Of a stretch of DNA of 33,665 nt, positions 24,015-33,596 are shown one piece after another. The stretch spans positions 1 through 33,665 of the forward strand of contig QYZZ01000026.1 in NCBI GenBank assembly GCA_003838145.1. Direction: 5' to 3'. How positions within the stretch are numbered: position 1 is the stretch's first letter; every line of letters begins with the position of its first letter. This stretch comes from Tindallia sp. MSAO_Bac2 (GTDB lineage: Bacteria; Bacillota; Clostridia; Peptostreptococcales; Tindalliaceae). The notes under the pieces are model-generated. The model ran no database searches and was not told where the DNA came from. It worked only from the letters and a program-made list of their open reading frames with translations. The position numbers and the translations under genes were made by a program.

Positions 24015-25991
24015 ATGGCACGAGGACAGCAGGCATATAATAATGAAAGTATTTCATCCCTGAAGGGCCCGGATAAAGTCCGGCTCCGACCAGGGGTTAT
24101 TTTTGGTTCTGATGACATCGCCGGCTGTCAGCACGCTGTTTTTGAAATTCTGGCCAACAGCATTGACGAAGCCCGGGAAGGATATGGCAATACCATTGAA
24201 GTAACCAGGTTTTCTGATCATTCCATTCAGATTGCTGATTACGGACGAGGCATTCCTTTAGAATACAACCCCAAGGAAGAAAAGTTTAACTGGGAGCTTG
24301 TATTCTGCGAACTGTACGCCGGCGGTAAATACCAAAATATTCAGGGTCTTACCTATGAATACAGTTTGGGCTTAAACGGACTGGGAGCCTGTGCAACCCA
24401 GTATGCATCATCCTGGATGGAAGTGGAAGTTTTTCGGGACAAGCACCGTTATAACCTCCGGTTTGAAAAAGGACACAATCTTGGAGGACTAAAAAAAGAA
24501 AAGGTATTGTATCAGGAAACCGGCACACGTATACACTGGTTGCCGGACCTTGATGTTTTCACAGAAATAGCCATCCCCCAGGATTATTTTAAAGAAACTC
24601 TCAAACGGCAGGCTGTTGTTAATGCCGGTATTCACTTTGTCTTCCATGATAAACTGACAGACGAAACCTTTACTTATCACTATCCTGAAGGCATTATGGA
24701 TTATATAAAAGAACTGAGTCAGGAAAAAGAACTGACAGAAATCCGCCAACTGACCCGCACTACTGCCGGTCGTGACCGGGAAGACAAACCGGAATACAAG
24801 GTGAAAATGGAAATTGCCCTTTGTTTCAACAACCACCATCCGTGCGTTGAATACTACCACAACTCCAGCTATCTGGAACATGGAGGCGCTCCGGACCGGG
24901 CGGTCAGAAATGCCCTTATTTCGGTGATTGACCAGTTTCTGAAAGATGAAAATCTTTACCGTAAAAACGAAAAAAAGATACTCTTCTCTGATATAGAAGA
25001 TAGCTTGTTGCTTATTTCCAATTCTTTTTCCACAATGACCAGCTACGCCAATCAGACAAAAAAATCCATTAATAATGCATTTATACAGCAGGCAATGACA
25101 GCTTTGCTGAAAGAAAAGCTGGAAATCTACTTTACTGAAAATCGGCAGGATAAGGAAAAAATTCTTAATCAGGTTCTAACCAATAAAAGGAGCCGGGAAA
25201 CAGCTGAACAGACCCGTTTAAACATTAAGAAAAAGCTTAATGGCAAGATGGATCTGGCTACAAAGGTGAAAAAATTCGTCGACTGCCGCAGCAAGGATCT
25301 GGATAAGCGGGAACTGTTTATTGTTGAAGGGGATTCCGCTCTGGGTGCTACCAAAATGGGCCGTGACGCAAATTTTCAGGCTATTATTCCTGTTCGCGGG
25401 AAAATCCTTAATTGTCTGAAAGCGTCCTACGCTCAGATTTTTGGAAACGATATTATTGTGGATTTGCTGAAAGTACTGGGTTGCGGCGTTGAAATTAAAT
25501 CGCGCCATTCTGACTTGGCAACCTTCGACATTAATAAACTGCGTTGGAACAAGATTATTATCTGTACTGATGCGGATGTAGACGGTTATCAGATACGAAC
25601 CCTTATTTTAACCATGCTTTATGTTTTAACGCCTCAGTTGATCCAAGAGGGGTATGTCTATATTGCCGAATCACCTCTTTATGAAATCACGGATCATAAA
25701 GCTAAAAAGACACTCTTTGCCTATTCTGAGCAGGAAAAGAATAAAATTCTGAAAAGTGTTAAGGGCGGCTATCGATTGCAACGCTCCAAGGGGCTTGGTG
25801 AAAACGAACCGCAGATGATGTGGGAAACCACCATGAATCCACAAACCCGGCGTCTCATCCAGGTTACGCCGGCGGAAGCCGCCAGAACAAAGGAAATGTT
25901 TGATGTTTTACTTGGTAACAATCTGCCTGGCAGGAAGCTGTTTATTACCGATAAAGGTCCTGCATATATCGAACAGGCAGATTTAGATTAA
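24015..25991 (+). CDS. parE: Type IIA topoisomerase ATPase subunit, divergent ParE/GyrB-like
   Basis: A 658-residue B-type subunit. The GHKL ATPase motifs are EILANSIDE (Glu44, Asn48), DYGRGIP (75-81) and GLNGLG (119-124); the QTK loop is at about 347-349. The Toprim motifs are VEGDSALG (Glu438) and CTDADVDG (Asp519, 521, 523). It departs from canonical GyrB: VEGDSALG replaces VEGDSAGG and the pre-Toprim LADC becomes KKFVDC. It therefore looks like the second, topo IV-like pair found in many Clostridia. ATG 24015 with AAGGA 9 bases upstream is preferred to ATG 23985, which overlaps ahbB. It pairs with the A-type gene 43 bases downstream. Confidence 0.9.
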   Translation: MARGQQAYNNESISSLKGPDKVRLRPGVIFGSDDIAGCQHAVFEILANSIDEAREGYGNTIEVTRFSDHSIQIADYGRGIPLEYNPKEEKFNWELVFCELYAGGKYQNIQGLTYEYSLGLNGLGACATQYASSWMEVEVFRDKHRYNLRFEKGHNLGGLKKEKVLYQETGTRIHWLPDLDVFTEIAIPQDYFKETLKRQAVVNAGIHFVFHDKLTDETFTYHYPEGIMDYIKELSQEKELTEIRQLTRTTAGRDREDKPEYKVKMEIALCFNNHHPCVEYYHNSSYLEHGGAPDRAVRNALISVIDQFLKDENLYRKNEKKILFSDIEDSLLLISNSFSTMTSYANQTKKSINNAFIQQAMTALLKEKLEIYFTENRQDKEKILNQVLTNKRSRETAEQTRLNIKKKLNGKMDLATKVKKFVDCRSKDLDKRELFIVEGDSALGATKMGRDANFQAIIPVRGKILNCLKASYAQIFGNDIIVDLLKVLGCGVEIKSRHSDLATFDINKLRWNKIIICTDADVDGYQIRTLILTMLYVLTPQLIQEGYVYIAESPLYEITDHKAKKTLFAYSEQEKNKILKSVKGGYRLQRSKGLGENEPQMMWETTMNPQTRRLIQVTPAEAARTKEMFDVLLGNNLPGRKLFITDKGPAYIEQADLD

Positions 25992-26034
25992 ATAACTTGC
26001 AAAATGATGATACCCAGTGGAAGGAAGATCTCCT

Positions 26035-28272
26035 TTGAAATCACCTGTTATACAGAAATTAAACGTACTTGATACCCTCGAAACCAATTATATGCCTTAT
26101 GCCATGAGCGTTATTATTTCCAGGGCTCTTCCGGAAATTGACGGTTTGAAACCATCCCACCGTAAGCTTCTTTATACCATGTACGGTATGGGACTGCTGA
26201 AGGGTAGTTTAACCAAGTCAGCCAACATCGTCGGGCAGACCATGAAAATCCATCCTCACGGTGACATGGCCATCTACGAAACCATGGTCCGTATGACCAA
26301 AGGAAATGAAAGCCTTCTTCTGCCTCTGGTGGAAAGTAAGGGTAATTTTGGACGCTGCTACTCCCGGGATATGGCTTTTGCTTCTCCCCGGTACACCGAG
26401 GCTAAGCTAATGCCGGTGGCGGCAGAGTTTTTTCAGGCCATAAATAAAGATACGGTACCTTTCGTACCAAACTATGATAACACCAGCAAAGAACCGGTTT
26501 TGCTGCCAGTGACCTTTCCCAGTATTTTAGCCAACCCCAACCATGGTATTGCTGTCGGGATGGCCAGCAATTTCTGTTCCTTTAACCTGACAGAACTTTG
26601 CAATGCTACCATCGCTTTTCTGGAGGATGAACGGGATAAAGTATTTTCACTTTTACAGGCACCTGACTTTTCAACCGGCGCCCAACTTCTTTATGACGAG
26701 AAAGAGCTGCACCGCATTTATGAAACCGGTCATGGCAGCTTCTCTCTGAGAGCTGTATATCAGTATCATAAGGAAGATAACTGCATTGAAATTACAGAAA
26801 TCCCTTACACCACTACTTTGGAAGCGATTATGGAAAAGCTGGTTTCACTGATGAAAGCAGGAAAACTCAAAGAAGTAAATGATATCCGCGACGAAACAGA
26901 TCTAAAAGGGTTGAAGCTAACCCTGGACCTGAAAAAAAATACAGACCCAACCGCATTAATGACTCGTCTCTTCCGCCAGACAACGTTGCAGGATACCTTC
27001 AGCTGCAATTTTAACCTCATCGTCAAGGGACAGCCAAAAGTCCTTGGAATTAATGGCATTTTAACAGAGTGGCTGCATTTCAGACAAGAGTGCCTGAAGC
27101 GGCAGTTTGCCTACGAGATGGCTGAACAGGAGAAAACCCTGCATCTTCTGAAGGGGCTGGAAAAAATCCTTTTGGATATCGATAAGGCCATCCGTATTAT
27201 CCGGGAAACCCACAAAGACAAAGAAGTGGTCCCCAACCTGATGGAAGTTTTTGCCATCGATGAGGTTCAGGCTGAATATGTGGCTGAGATTAAACTGCGT
27301 CATCTGAATCGGGAGCATTTGTTGAAGCAGACCAGGCAGCTGAAAAACCTGCGAGCTTCTATTAAAGATTTGAAAGATATGATTAACAGTCCTGACCTCC
27401 AGAAAGAGTATATCATTAGTGATCTGAAGCGGGTTCGGGATACCTATGGTCAGCCCAGACGAACCAAAATAATTGACCGGGAAGATGTCCCACAGGCTTC
27501 TCCCGCCGTTATGATCAGTCATTACAACTTGAAAGTTTTTTTGACAAAGGATGGCTATCTGAAAAAAATACCCCTCACCTCTTTGCGTGGTAATTTTGAT
27601 CATAAGCTGAAACCTAAAGATTACATTATACAGGAAGTGGAAGGCGAAAATAAGGATGATCTGATTCTGTTATCCTCCGCTCAAAAAGCCTATAAGCTGA
27701 AGCTTTATGAACTGGAAGATCTGAAAACCAGCGATTTAGGCCTTTATTTGCCTAATCTGGTGCCTATGGAGCCGGAAGAAAAAATCCTGTATGCTGTTTC
27801 CACCAGTGATTATACCGGACACATGCTTTTTGGCTTTCGTAATGGAAAAATGGCAAAAATTCCCCTGAGTGCCTACGAAACAAAAACCAACCGTAAAGTG
27901 CTGGCCAATGCTTTTGCAGATGAACCACTGCGGGGAATCCGTTATCTAACGGAAGAAACAGAGCTGCTGGCTGTCAGTAATATCAATAAAGTACTCATTT
28001 TCGACACTGGCCAGATCAACCCCAAAACCACCCGTCATTCAATGGGAGTTCAGGTTCTAAAGTCTAAAAAAGACAGCGAGCTTGTTGCTTTAATGGCATT
28101 GGATCAGGTGCAGCTTGAGAATCCTGATTACTACCGGGCTAAGATTCCAGCCGTAGGTGCCTATTTGAAAAAAACAGATTCATTATGCCTTACTGAAGAA
28201 GGGGAAACCGCTGAAAACATAACGCTGCTGGAACTAATGCCAACTCATAATACAGAAAACGACGACCAATAA
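26035..28272 (+). CDS. parC: Type IIA topoisomerase DNA-cleaving subunit, divergent ParC/GyrA-like
   Basis: A 745-residue A-type subunit. The catalytic Tyr is Tyr120 in SPRYTEAKL. The helix that contacts DNA and quinolones reads HPHGDMAIYETMVRM, so the usual Ser (Ser83 of E. coli GyrA) is Met78 and the usual Asp87 is Glu82. The breakage-reunion and coiled-coil regions (to about 480) are followed by a C-terminal part with SHYNLKVFLTKDGYLKKI-type blades, but no GyrA box (QRRGGKG). That supports a decatenating topo IV-like role rather than gyrase, by inference. TTG 26035 is chosen over GTG 26017 because AAGGAAG is about 7 bases upstream of it. It is the last gene of the ahb-topoisomerase string, with a terminator over its stop. 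Confidence 0.9.
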   Translation: MKSPVIQKLNVLDTLETNYMPYAMSVIISRALPEIDGLKPSHRKLLYTMYGMGLLKGSLTKSANIVGQTMKIHPHGDMAIYETMVRMTKGNESLLLPLVESKGNFGRCYSRDMAFASPRYTEAKLMPVAAEFFQAINKDTVPFVPNYDNTSKEPVLLPVTFPSILANPNHGIAVGMASNFCSFNLTELCNATIAFLEDERDKVFSLLQAPDFSTGAQLLYDEKELHRIYETGHGSFSLRAVYQYHKEDNCIEITEIPYTTTLEAIMEKLVSLMKAGKLKEVNDIRDETDLKGLKLTLDLKKNTDPTALMTRLFRQTTLQDTFSCNFNLIVKGQPKVLGINGILTEWLHFRQECLKRQFAYEMAEQEKTLHLLKGLEKILLDIDKAIRIIRETHKDKEVVPNLMEVFAIDEVQAEYVAEIKLRHLNREHLLKQTRQLKNLRASIKDLKDMINSPDLQKEYIISDLKRVRDTYGQPRRTKIIDREDVPQASPAVMISHYNLKVFLTKDGYLKKIPLTSLRGNFDHKLKPKDYIIQEVEGENKDDLILLSSAQKAYKLKLYELEDLKTSDLGLYLPNLVPMEPEEKILYAVSTSDYTGHMLFGFRNGKMAKIPLSAYETKTNRKVLANAFADEPLRGIRYLTEETELLAVSNINKVLIFDTGQINPKTTRHSMGVQVLKSKKDSELVALMALDQVQLENPDYYRAKIPAVGAYLKKTDSLCLTEEGETAENITLLELMPTHNTENDDQ

Positions 28273-28287
28273 AGTTCGTCGTTTTTT
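28256..28287 (+). terminator. Terminator of the ahb-topoisomerase operon
   Basis: AAAACGACGA (28256-28265) pairs with TCGTCGTTTT (28276-28285) around a 10-base loop that contains the stop codon. T6 follows. Confidence 0.88.
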
Positions 28288-28376
28288 CTTACTATGATGG
28301 GTTGTAAATCTGCGATATAATGTAGTTAGAAATATGATTTCCGAAAAACGCACCTATCAGAAAGGACTGTGGTGAA

Positions 28377-29006
28377 ATGCAATCAACGGAGCGGGTTTCT
28401 TTTTACACTCATCTGGGCGGAGCTGTTGCAGCGGCAGTTGGAGCAATCATTTTGCTGTTTCAAGCCAGAGAACAATTTTCTTACCGTTTGCTGGCATTAA
28501 TATATGGTGCTTCTGTAACGTTTTTATTTACAGCCAGCTCTCTGTACCATTATCATAAAAAAGAAGAAGGTGAGATATCTTTCTGGCGCAAGCTGGATCA
28601 TTTTGCCATTTTTGTGATGATCGCCGGAACTTATACACCGGTTGTATGGGCCTACCTGTCAGGAGGCCTCCGATGGGGCATTTTGATCTTTCAGTGGTTT
28701 TTGGTTTTGACCGGCTTCTTTTTTAAGTTTTTTTACATGAAAGCACCCAGGCTTTTGTATACCGTTATTTATCTGTTAATGGGATGGTCTGCCATCTTCA
28801 CCATAAAGCCGCTGATGTCAGCCATGAACATCCCATCCATTGTGATGCTTTTTGCAGGCGGTGCTTCTTTTACTATTGGTGCTGTATTCTATATACTAAA
28901 AAAGCCGGTTATATCTCCCGGCTTTGGGTTTCATGAAATTTTTCATATTTTCATACTGGCAGGAGGCATATTCCACTACTTCCTGGTCTTTTTAGCGATC
29001 CGTTAA
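28377..29006 (+). CDS. Hemolysin III family membrane protein
   Basis: A 209-residue protein with seven predicted membrane segments, of the hemolysin III/PAQR (TrhA, YqfA) family. Conserved metal-site positions are SSLYHYH (about 55-61), LDHFAIFVMIAGTYTP (about 71-86) and HEIFHIFILAGGIFHY near the end. The role in bacteria is uncertain; membrane energetics or lipid homeostasis has been proposed. ATG 28377 follows AAGGA and GGTGA. A TATAAT at 28316-28321 is a plausible -10, but the -35 is poor. It is alone between the topoisomerase terminator and convergent proC. Confidence 0.9.
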   Translation: MQSTERVSFYTHLGGAVAAAVGAIILLFQAREQFSYRLLALIYGASVTFLFTASSLYHYHKKEEGEISFWRKLDHFAIFVMIAGTYTPVVWAYLSGGLRWGILIFQWFLVLTGFFFKFFYMKAPRLLYTVIYLLMGWSAIFTIKPLMSAMNIPSIVMLFAGGASFTIGAVFYILKKPVISPGFGFHEIFHIFILAGGIFHYFLVFLAIR

Positions 29007-29030
29007 AAAGATAGGCGTTACCAGCCCGCA

Positions 29031-29837
29031 TTACTTGCTCATTTTAGCAGATTTATTCATGCAGTCTACCATAGCTTCAATCACAGCACTTCGAAATCCG
29101 TTCTTTTCCAGACTTCTGACTGCTTCAATAGTTGTTCCGCCGGGGGAGCAAACCATGTCTTTCAGCTCTCCCGGATGCTTTCCGGTTTCCATCACCATGG
29201 AAGCAGCCCCCATAACTGTCTGCGCCGCAAACTGATAAGCCTGTTTGCGCGCCATACCACCCTGTACAGCCGCATCTGCCATGGCTTCAATAAATAGAAA
29301 GGTGTATGCAGGTGCAGAACCACTTACAGCGATCACACTGTCGATCAGTGACTCTTCTACTTTTTCCCACTTTCCAAAACTCCGGAACATTTCCCCCACC
29401 AATTGAAATTCTTCTTCTGTCATCTGCTGATTCGGACAAAGAGCTGCCATCCCTTTTTGCACCAATGCCGGTGTGTTCGGCATCGTTCGTATTACTTTAT
29501 ATGATTTGCCAATAAGTTCTTCAACCTGAGCTATTGAAACGCCGGCGGCTATGGTAATAATAATATGCTCAGCAGTCAGCTGTTCTTTAATCTGCTTTAA
29601 AACCACAGGGTATATATCAGGTTTAACCGCCAATACAATGAGGCGGCTATTTTCCAGCAACTCTGAAATGCCATCCATTTTCCTTATCCCATACTGGTCT
29701 GCCAGGGATTTCACCTGCTCTTTGTTCAAATCATATACAGCTACCTTCCCCGGTTCTGTAAATCCTGCCGCTACAATACCACCGATCATAGCACTTCCCA
29801 TATTCCCCGCTCCGATAAAGCCAATATTTCGGTTCAT
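29031..29837 (-). CDS. proC: Pyrroline-5-carboxylate reductase
   Basis: A 268-residue enzyme for the last step of proline synthesis (pyrroline-5-carboxylate to proline with NAD(P)H). The Rossmann motif is IGFIGAGNMGSAMIGG. The C-terminal dimer/active-site region has SGSAPAYTFLFIEAMADAAV, VCSPGGTTIEAV and a final helix, as in the family. ATG 29837 is chosen over ATG 29852 because GGAG lies 9 bases before it and the length then matches the family. It is 27 bases downstream of the EAL gene and probably cotranscribed. No proA or proB is nearby. Confidence 0.96.
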   Translation of the reverse strand: MNRNIGFIGAGNMGSAMIGGIVAAGFTEPGKVAVYDLNKEQVKSLADQYGIRKMDGISELLENSRLIVLAVKPDIYPVVLKQIKEQLTAEHIIITIAAGVSIAQVEELIGKSYKVIRTMPNTPALVQKGMAALCPNQQMTEEEFQLVGEMFRSFGKWEKVEESLIDSVIAVSGSAPAYTFLFIEAMADAAVQGGMARKQAYQFAAQTVMGAASMVMETGKHPGELKDMVCSPGGTTIEAVRSLEKNGFRSAVIEAMVDCMNKSAKMSK

Positions 29838-29864
29838 CTGATCACACTCCATTTCATCAGTTTC

Positions 29865-31646
29865 TTAATTGTAATTCATAACTTTTTCAATCTGAAGACT
29901 CCATTGAGCCAGATATGTTTCCCAGGTGTTAAAGGGTTGTGGTCTGCCATAATAATACCCCTGCATAAAATCGCACCTCAACATCATTAACGCTTGTTGC
30001 TGTGATTCCGTTTCCACACCTTCCGCAACAACCTTCAGGCCCATCTTATGAGAAAGCTGAATGATTGCTTCCACCATCAACCTATCTTTTTCCTGATTTT
30101 CAACAGTATTCACAAAACTCTTGTCAAGCTTAATCCGGTCAATGGGAAGCCTGTTGAGGTAGTTTAAGGAGGAATATCCTGTTCCAAAATCATCCAATGC
30201 CAACCGAAAACCCTGTCGTTTCAATTCATGAAGGGTTTTCAGAGTCTCGTCTATCTTATCAAGCAAGGCCGTTTCAGTTATCTCAAATTCAATCTTACCC
30301 GGATCAATTTTATATTTATTAATCAGTCCTGCCAGATACGCATTAATATTTTTTTCTATCAGCCCTTTAGCCGAAAGATTAATGGAAACATAGCTTGGCA
30401 TCCGATCATCCGAGTCCCATTCCCTGCATTGACGAAAAACATCCTCTACAACCCATTCTTCAATCTGAATGATTTGACCGGACCTTTCTGCTTCAGGTAT
30501 AAACTCATTGGGAGCTACCCGCCCTCTAAGCGGATGATACCATCGAACCAGCGCTTCCAGTCCCGATAAAATTCCTGTAGATGCGTCTACTATTGGCTGG
30601 TAGTAAACCCGAAATTCCTTGTTTTCAATTCCGTAACGAATTTGCTGAATGGTGTCAATGTAATTATAGGCATATGCTTCCATATCTTCGTGATAAATAA
30701 CCGACTGGTCTTTCCCGTTTCTTTTTGCACAATAGAGAGCTGTGTTGGCCTTTTGAAGCAATTCGAAAAATGTCTTTCCGTGCTCTTTAAATATAGCAAC
30801 ACCGATACTGAAAGTGAATACTACGGGCTGTTTCTTGATGTAAAAAGGCTGTGTCCCGGATTTTTGCATAAAATCATTAATCCGATCCTTCAGGTCATCG
30901 TAGCTTTGGTAATCCATCATCAGTACGACAAATTCATCCGCACTGGTTCTGGCAACGTAGTGTTCCTCTCCAAAGTGAGATTCCAGAAGCAGCGCCGTTT
31001 GCTTGATCATTTCATTTCCCGTCTGATATCCCATGGTGTTATTAACATAACCGAAGTTATCAATGTCTATGTATAACAGCGCCATCTGCTTTTCATCGAC
31101 AGCCTTTTCTTTTTCCGATTCAAAGAACTCTCTCAGCTTTTCTGCATTAGCCAGGCGGGTCAACCGGTCATAATAAGCCAGATGGTATAGCTTGTTGTCC
31201 AGTTTTACCTGCTGTGTAATGTCTGTATGGGATCCGGCCATGCGAATGATTTTTCCCCGCTCATTCCTGAGAGCAATACCTTTACTGTATACCCAGTAAT
31301 ACTGGTCGTTTCTTCCCTTCAATCGATAAATACTCTCATAAACTCCATCTCCATACTGAAGAAAGCTGCTCAGTGTTTCATTAGCCTTCTGTTGATCCTC
31401 GGGGTGAATTAGGCTTTTCCATTCTTTAATACTTCTGTTTGTATTATTCCGACAGAATTCGAAACGTTCCAGGTCTTTTCTGGAAACTTCGTACTTGTCT
31501 TTTTCCAAATCCCAGATCCAAAGTCCTTCATCGGAGCCCTCCAAAATAAGCCGGTAATCCTCACATTTTTGGCGAAGCTCCTCTATTTCTTTTAAAATTG
31601 CTGAATAGGTTTCTGATGTTTCTTCCTGCTCCAACTTGTCCGGCAT
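29865..31646 (-). CDS. PAS-GGDEF-EAL protein, probable cyclic-di-GMP phosphodiesterase
   Basis: A 593-residue cytoplasmic signalling protein. It has an N-terminal coiled coil (about 5-33) and a PAS/PAC domain (about 33-147, ending GSHTDITQQ). Its GGDEF domain (about 152-320) carries SADEF (235-239) instead of GGDEF, so cyclase activity is unlikely. The EAL domain (about 330-585) is complete: EALVRW (Glu364), ETA at about 458, DDFGTGYSSL (Asp485, Asp486), KLDKSFV and EGVET. It probably degrades c-di-GMP, with the GGDEF half possibly binding GTP as a switch. No membrane segment is seen. ATG 31646 has AGGAAGG rather far upstream (about 11 bases). It lies 88 bases after cls and 27 before proC. 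Confidence 0.92.
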   Translation of the reverse strand: MPDKLEQEETSETYSAILKEIEELRQKCEDYRLILEGSDEGLWIWDLEKDKYEVSRKDLERFEFCRNNTNRSIKEWKSLIHPEDQQKANETLSSFLQYGDGVYESIYRLKGRNDQYYWVYSKGIALRNERGKIIRMAGSHTDITQQVKLDNKLYHLAYYDRLTRLANAEKLREFFESEKEKAVDEKQMALLYIDIDNFGYVNNTMGYQTGNEMIKQTALLLESHFGEEHYVARTSADEFVVLMMDYQSYDDLKDRINDFMQKSGTQPFYIKKQPVVFTFSIGVAIFKEHGKTFFELLQKANTALYCAKRNGKDQSVIYHEDMEAYAYNYIDTIQQIRYGIENKEFRVYYQPIVDASTGILSGLEALVRWYHPLRGRVAPNEFIPEAERSGQIIQIEEWVVEDVFRQCREWDSDDRMPSYVSINLSAKGLIEKNINAYLAGLINKYKIDPGKIEFEITETALLDKIDETLKTLHELKRQGFRLALDDFGTGYSSLNYLNRLPIDRIKLDKSFVNTVENQEKDRLMVEAIIQLSHKMGLKVVAEGVETESQQQALMMLRCDFMQGYYYGRPQPFNTWETYLAQWSLQIEKVMNYN

Positions 31647-31734
31647 TTCTGCTACAGCACCTTCCTATTTGATAGTTGAATCAATCTATTATATTATTCT
31701 ATCATGATTTATCCATTGATTGCCAGTTGAACTG

Positions 31735-33336
31735 TTACAGCATGGGTGCAAATATTCGAAGAATGGATCCAGCCAGAGCTTTATACCATTTGATTTCCCG
31801 GTAATCTTCCATTGTCACCCGCTGGCATACTTTTAAGGTTTCCATAAAGTCATCTTTCAGCTCATGGATACCATTGGTGTTTGTCATCCATACACCGCAC
31901 TCAAAGTGAAGGTAAAGGCTGCGATAATCCATGTTGATGGTTCCAACAACTCCGTAACGGTCATCCACTACAAATGTCTTGGAGTGCATAAAACCCGGCG
32001 TGTATTCATAGATTTTAACTCCGCTTTCAATTAACGTCTTGTAAAAAGTGCGTGTAACTGCATGAACCATTCGTTTGTCCCATTTATGGGGCGTTATGAT
32101 CCGGACATCCACACCCCCTTTGGCAGCGGCGCAAAGGGCCGTTACCATCTCGCTGGCCAGAATCAGATAAGGGGTGGTGATATACACGTATTTTTTGGCC
32201 CTATAAATTAGATTTAAATAAACGGTTTCGCTTACCGGCTCATTATCCAGCGGACTGTCGGCAAAGGGCTGAACATACCCTTTTGATGTAAACGGCCTGC
32301 CGGTAGAGGAAAGCAGGATGTTTTCTTCCTGAAACACAGATGCCAGGTAAAAGTCGTTAAATTTTTCTTTCACACCACGCAGATAGCCCCACATGGATAA
32401 AAACATCACCGTAAAGCTCCATACCGCTTCTCCCTTAATGAGAATGGCTGTATCTTTCCAGTGACCAAATTTTTCAATTTCATTGATATATTCGTCAGCA
32501 AGGTTAATTCCACCGGTAAAAGCCACAAGACCATCGATGACAGTTATTTTACGATGATCCCGGTTGTTCTGCCTTAAAGACAAAATTGGAATCAGGGGAT
32601 TGAAGATACAGCACTTAATCCCCATCGCCTCTAACCTTTTGTCATACCCATAAGGCAGCGTAAAAATACATCCTACATCGTCATAAATTAACCGAACATC
32701 CACACCCTGTTCAACTTTCTTTTTCAGGATTTCTAAAATCCGATTCCACATTAGCCCTTCTTCAATAATAAAGTATTCCATAAAGATGTAATGCTTCGCT
32801 TTCTCCAGTTCTTCCAGTAACCGTTCAAATTTTTTTTCTCCGGTACCTAAGTATTGGCTATAGAAATCGGGATAAAGGGGATAGCCGCCATAATGGTTAA
32901 TGTAACGGGCCTGAATTGCCGAATCATAGTTGGATTCTTCCAGTTCCAGCAGATATTCTTCCGTTTTACTTCTTTGATTTATCAGGGCTTTCATGGTATT
33001 CATTTCATAGGCCTTCATCTGCTGTGCAATTCTTGGACTCAATCGGCTGCGCCCCAAAAATAGATAAAACAACCCGCCAAAAATGGGAAACAACAGGATT
33101 GGGATAATCCAGGCGATCTTATAAGCCGGATTAATCTGGCTGTTCATCACCCATAAAAAGACCATCAAACTCAAAAAAATACTGAATGCGTAGAACACAG
33201 TAAAGTATTCATTGAACCGACTGATGACAGCTGCCAGAATAATCATCTGGCCTAACAAAGCGATCATCAAAAAAAAGGTTCTTGGCATCAACATTTTACG
33301 TAGGGTTCGGAAAGATTGTGTCTTAATCACAGCCAT
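31735..33336 (-). CDS. cls: Cardiolipin synthase
   Basis: A 533-residue phospholipase-D-superfamily membrane enzyme that joins two phosphatidylglycerols to make cardiolipin. Three hydrophobic segments lie near residues 19-39, 45-64 and 73-95 (the last two fit the PLDc_N region). There are two HKD motifs: His261-Lys263-Asp268 in NNRDHRKITVID and His451-Lys453-Asp458 in GFMHSKTFVVDD, each followed by the usual GGxN or GTxNMDxRS. ATG 33336 has AAAGGAGT 8 bases upstream. It is the first gene of the minus-strand series that continues to the EAL gene and proC. Confidence 0.95.
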   Translation of the reverse strand: MAVIKTQSFRTLRKMLMPRTFFLMIALLGQMIILAAVISRFNEYFTVFYAFSIFLSLMVFLWVMNSQINPAYKIAWIIPILLFPIFGGLFYLFLGRSRLSPRIAQQMKAYEMNTMKALINQRSKTEEYLLELEESNYDSAIQARYINHYGGYPLYPDFYSQYLGTGEKKFERLLEELEKAKHYIFMEYFIIEEGLMWNRILEILKKKVEQGVDVRLIYDDVGCIFTLPYGYDKRLEAMGIKCCIFNPLIPILSLRQNNRDHRKITVIDGLVAFTGGINLADEYINEIEKFGHWKDTAILIKGEAVWSFTVMFLSMWGYLRGVKEKFNDFYLASVFQEENILLSSTGRPFTSKGYVQPFADSPLDNEPVSETVYLNLIYRAKKYVYITTPYLILASEMVTALCAAAKGGVDVRIITPHKWDKRMVHAVTRTFYKTLIESGVKIYEYTPGFMHSKTFVVDDRYGVVGTINMDYRSLYLHFECGVWMTNTNGIHELKDDFMETLKVCQRVTMEDYREIKWYKALAGSILRIFAPML

Positions 33337-33433
33337 GGATCAGTACTCCTTTATGGGACATCTCTAGGTCTTCACATCTCACTTTACCCTATTAAAGCTG
33401 TTGCGTCAATTGATATTCAGCCTTATAAACAGC

Positions 33434-33466
33434 AAACCACCAGCTATATGTGTAGGCTGGTGGTTT
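33434..33466. terminator. Strong hairpin between cls and the insertion sequence
   Basis: AAACCACCAGC (33434-33444) and GCTGGTGGTTT (33456-33466) form a perfect 11-bp stem with an 11-base loop. T runs are short on both sides, so termination is likely but not certain. It may insulate cls or be the terminator of a gene displaced by the element. Confidence 0.45.
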
Positions 33467-33596
33467 ACTATATAATATGAAAAGGGAGAACTGCATCATA
33501 TATTACATGGAGATAAAAACAAACTAATCATACTAACCATTCCAACCGATTAAGTCCGTATAATGGTGTAAAAAGAAAATGAGCCACAAACTCATT

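Noticed and set aside
28293-28321. Promoter for the hemolysin III gene
   Set aside because: TATAAT is present at 28316-28321 but the -35 (TATGAT) is poor, so it is only mentioned with the gene.
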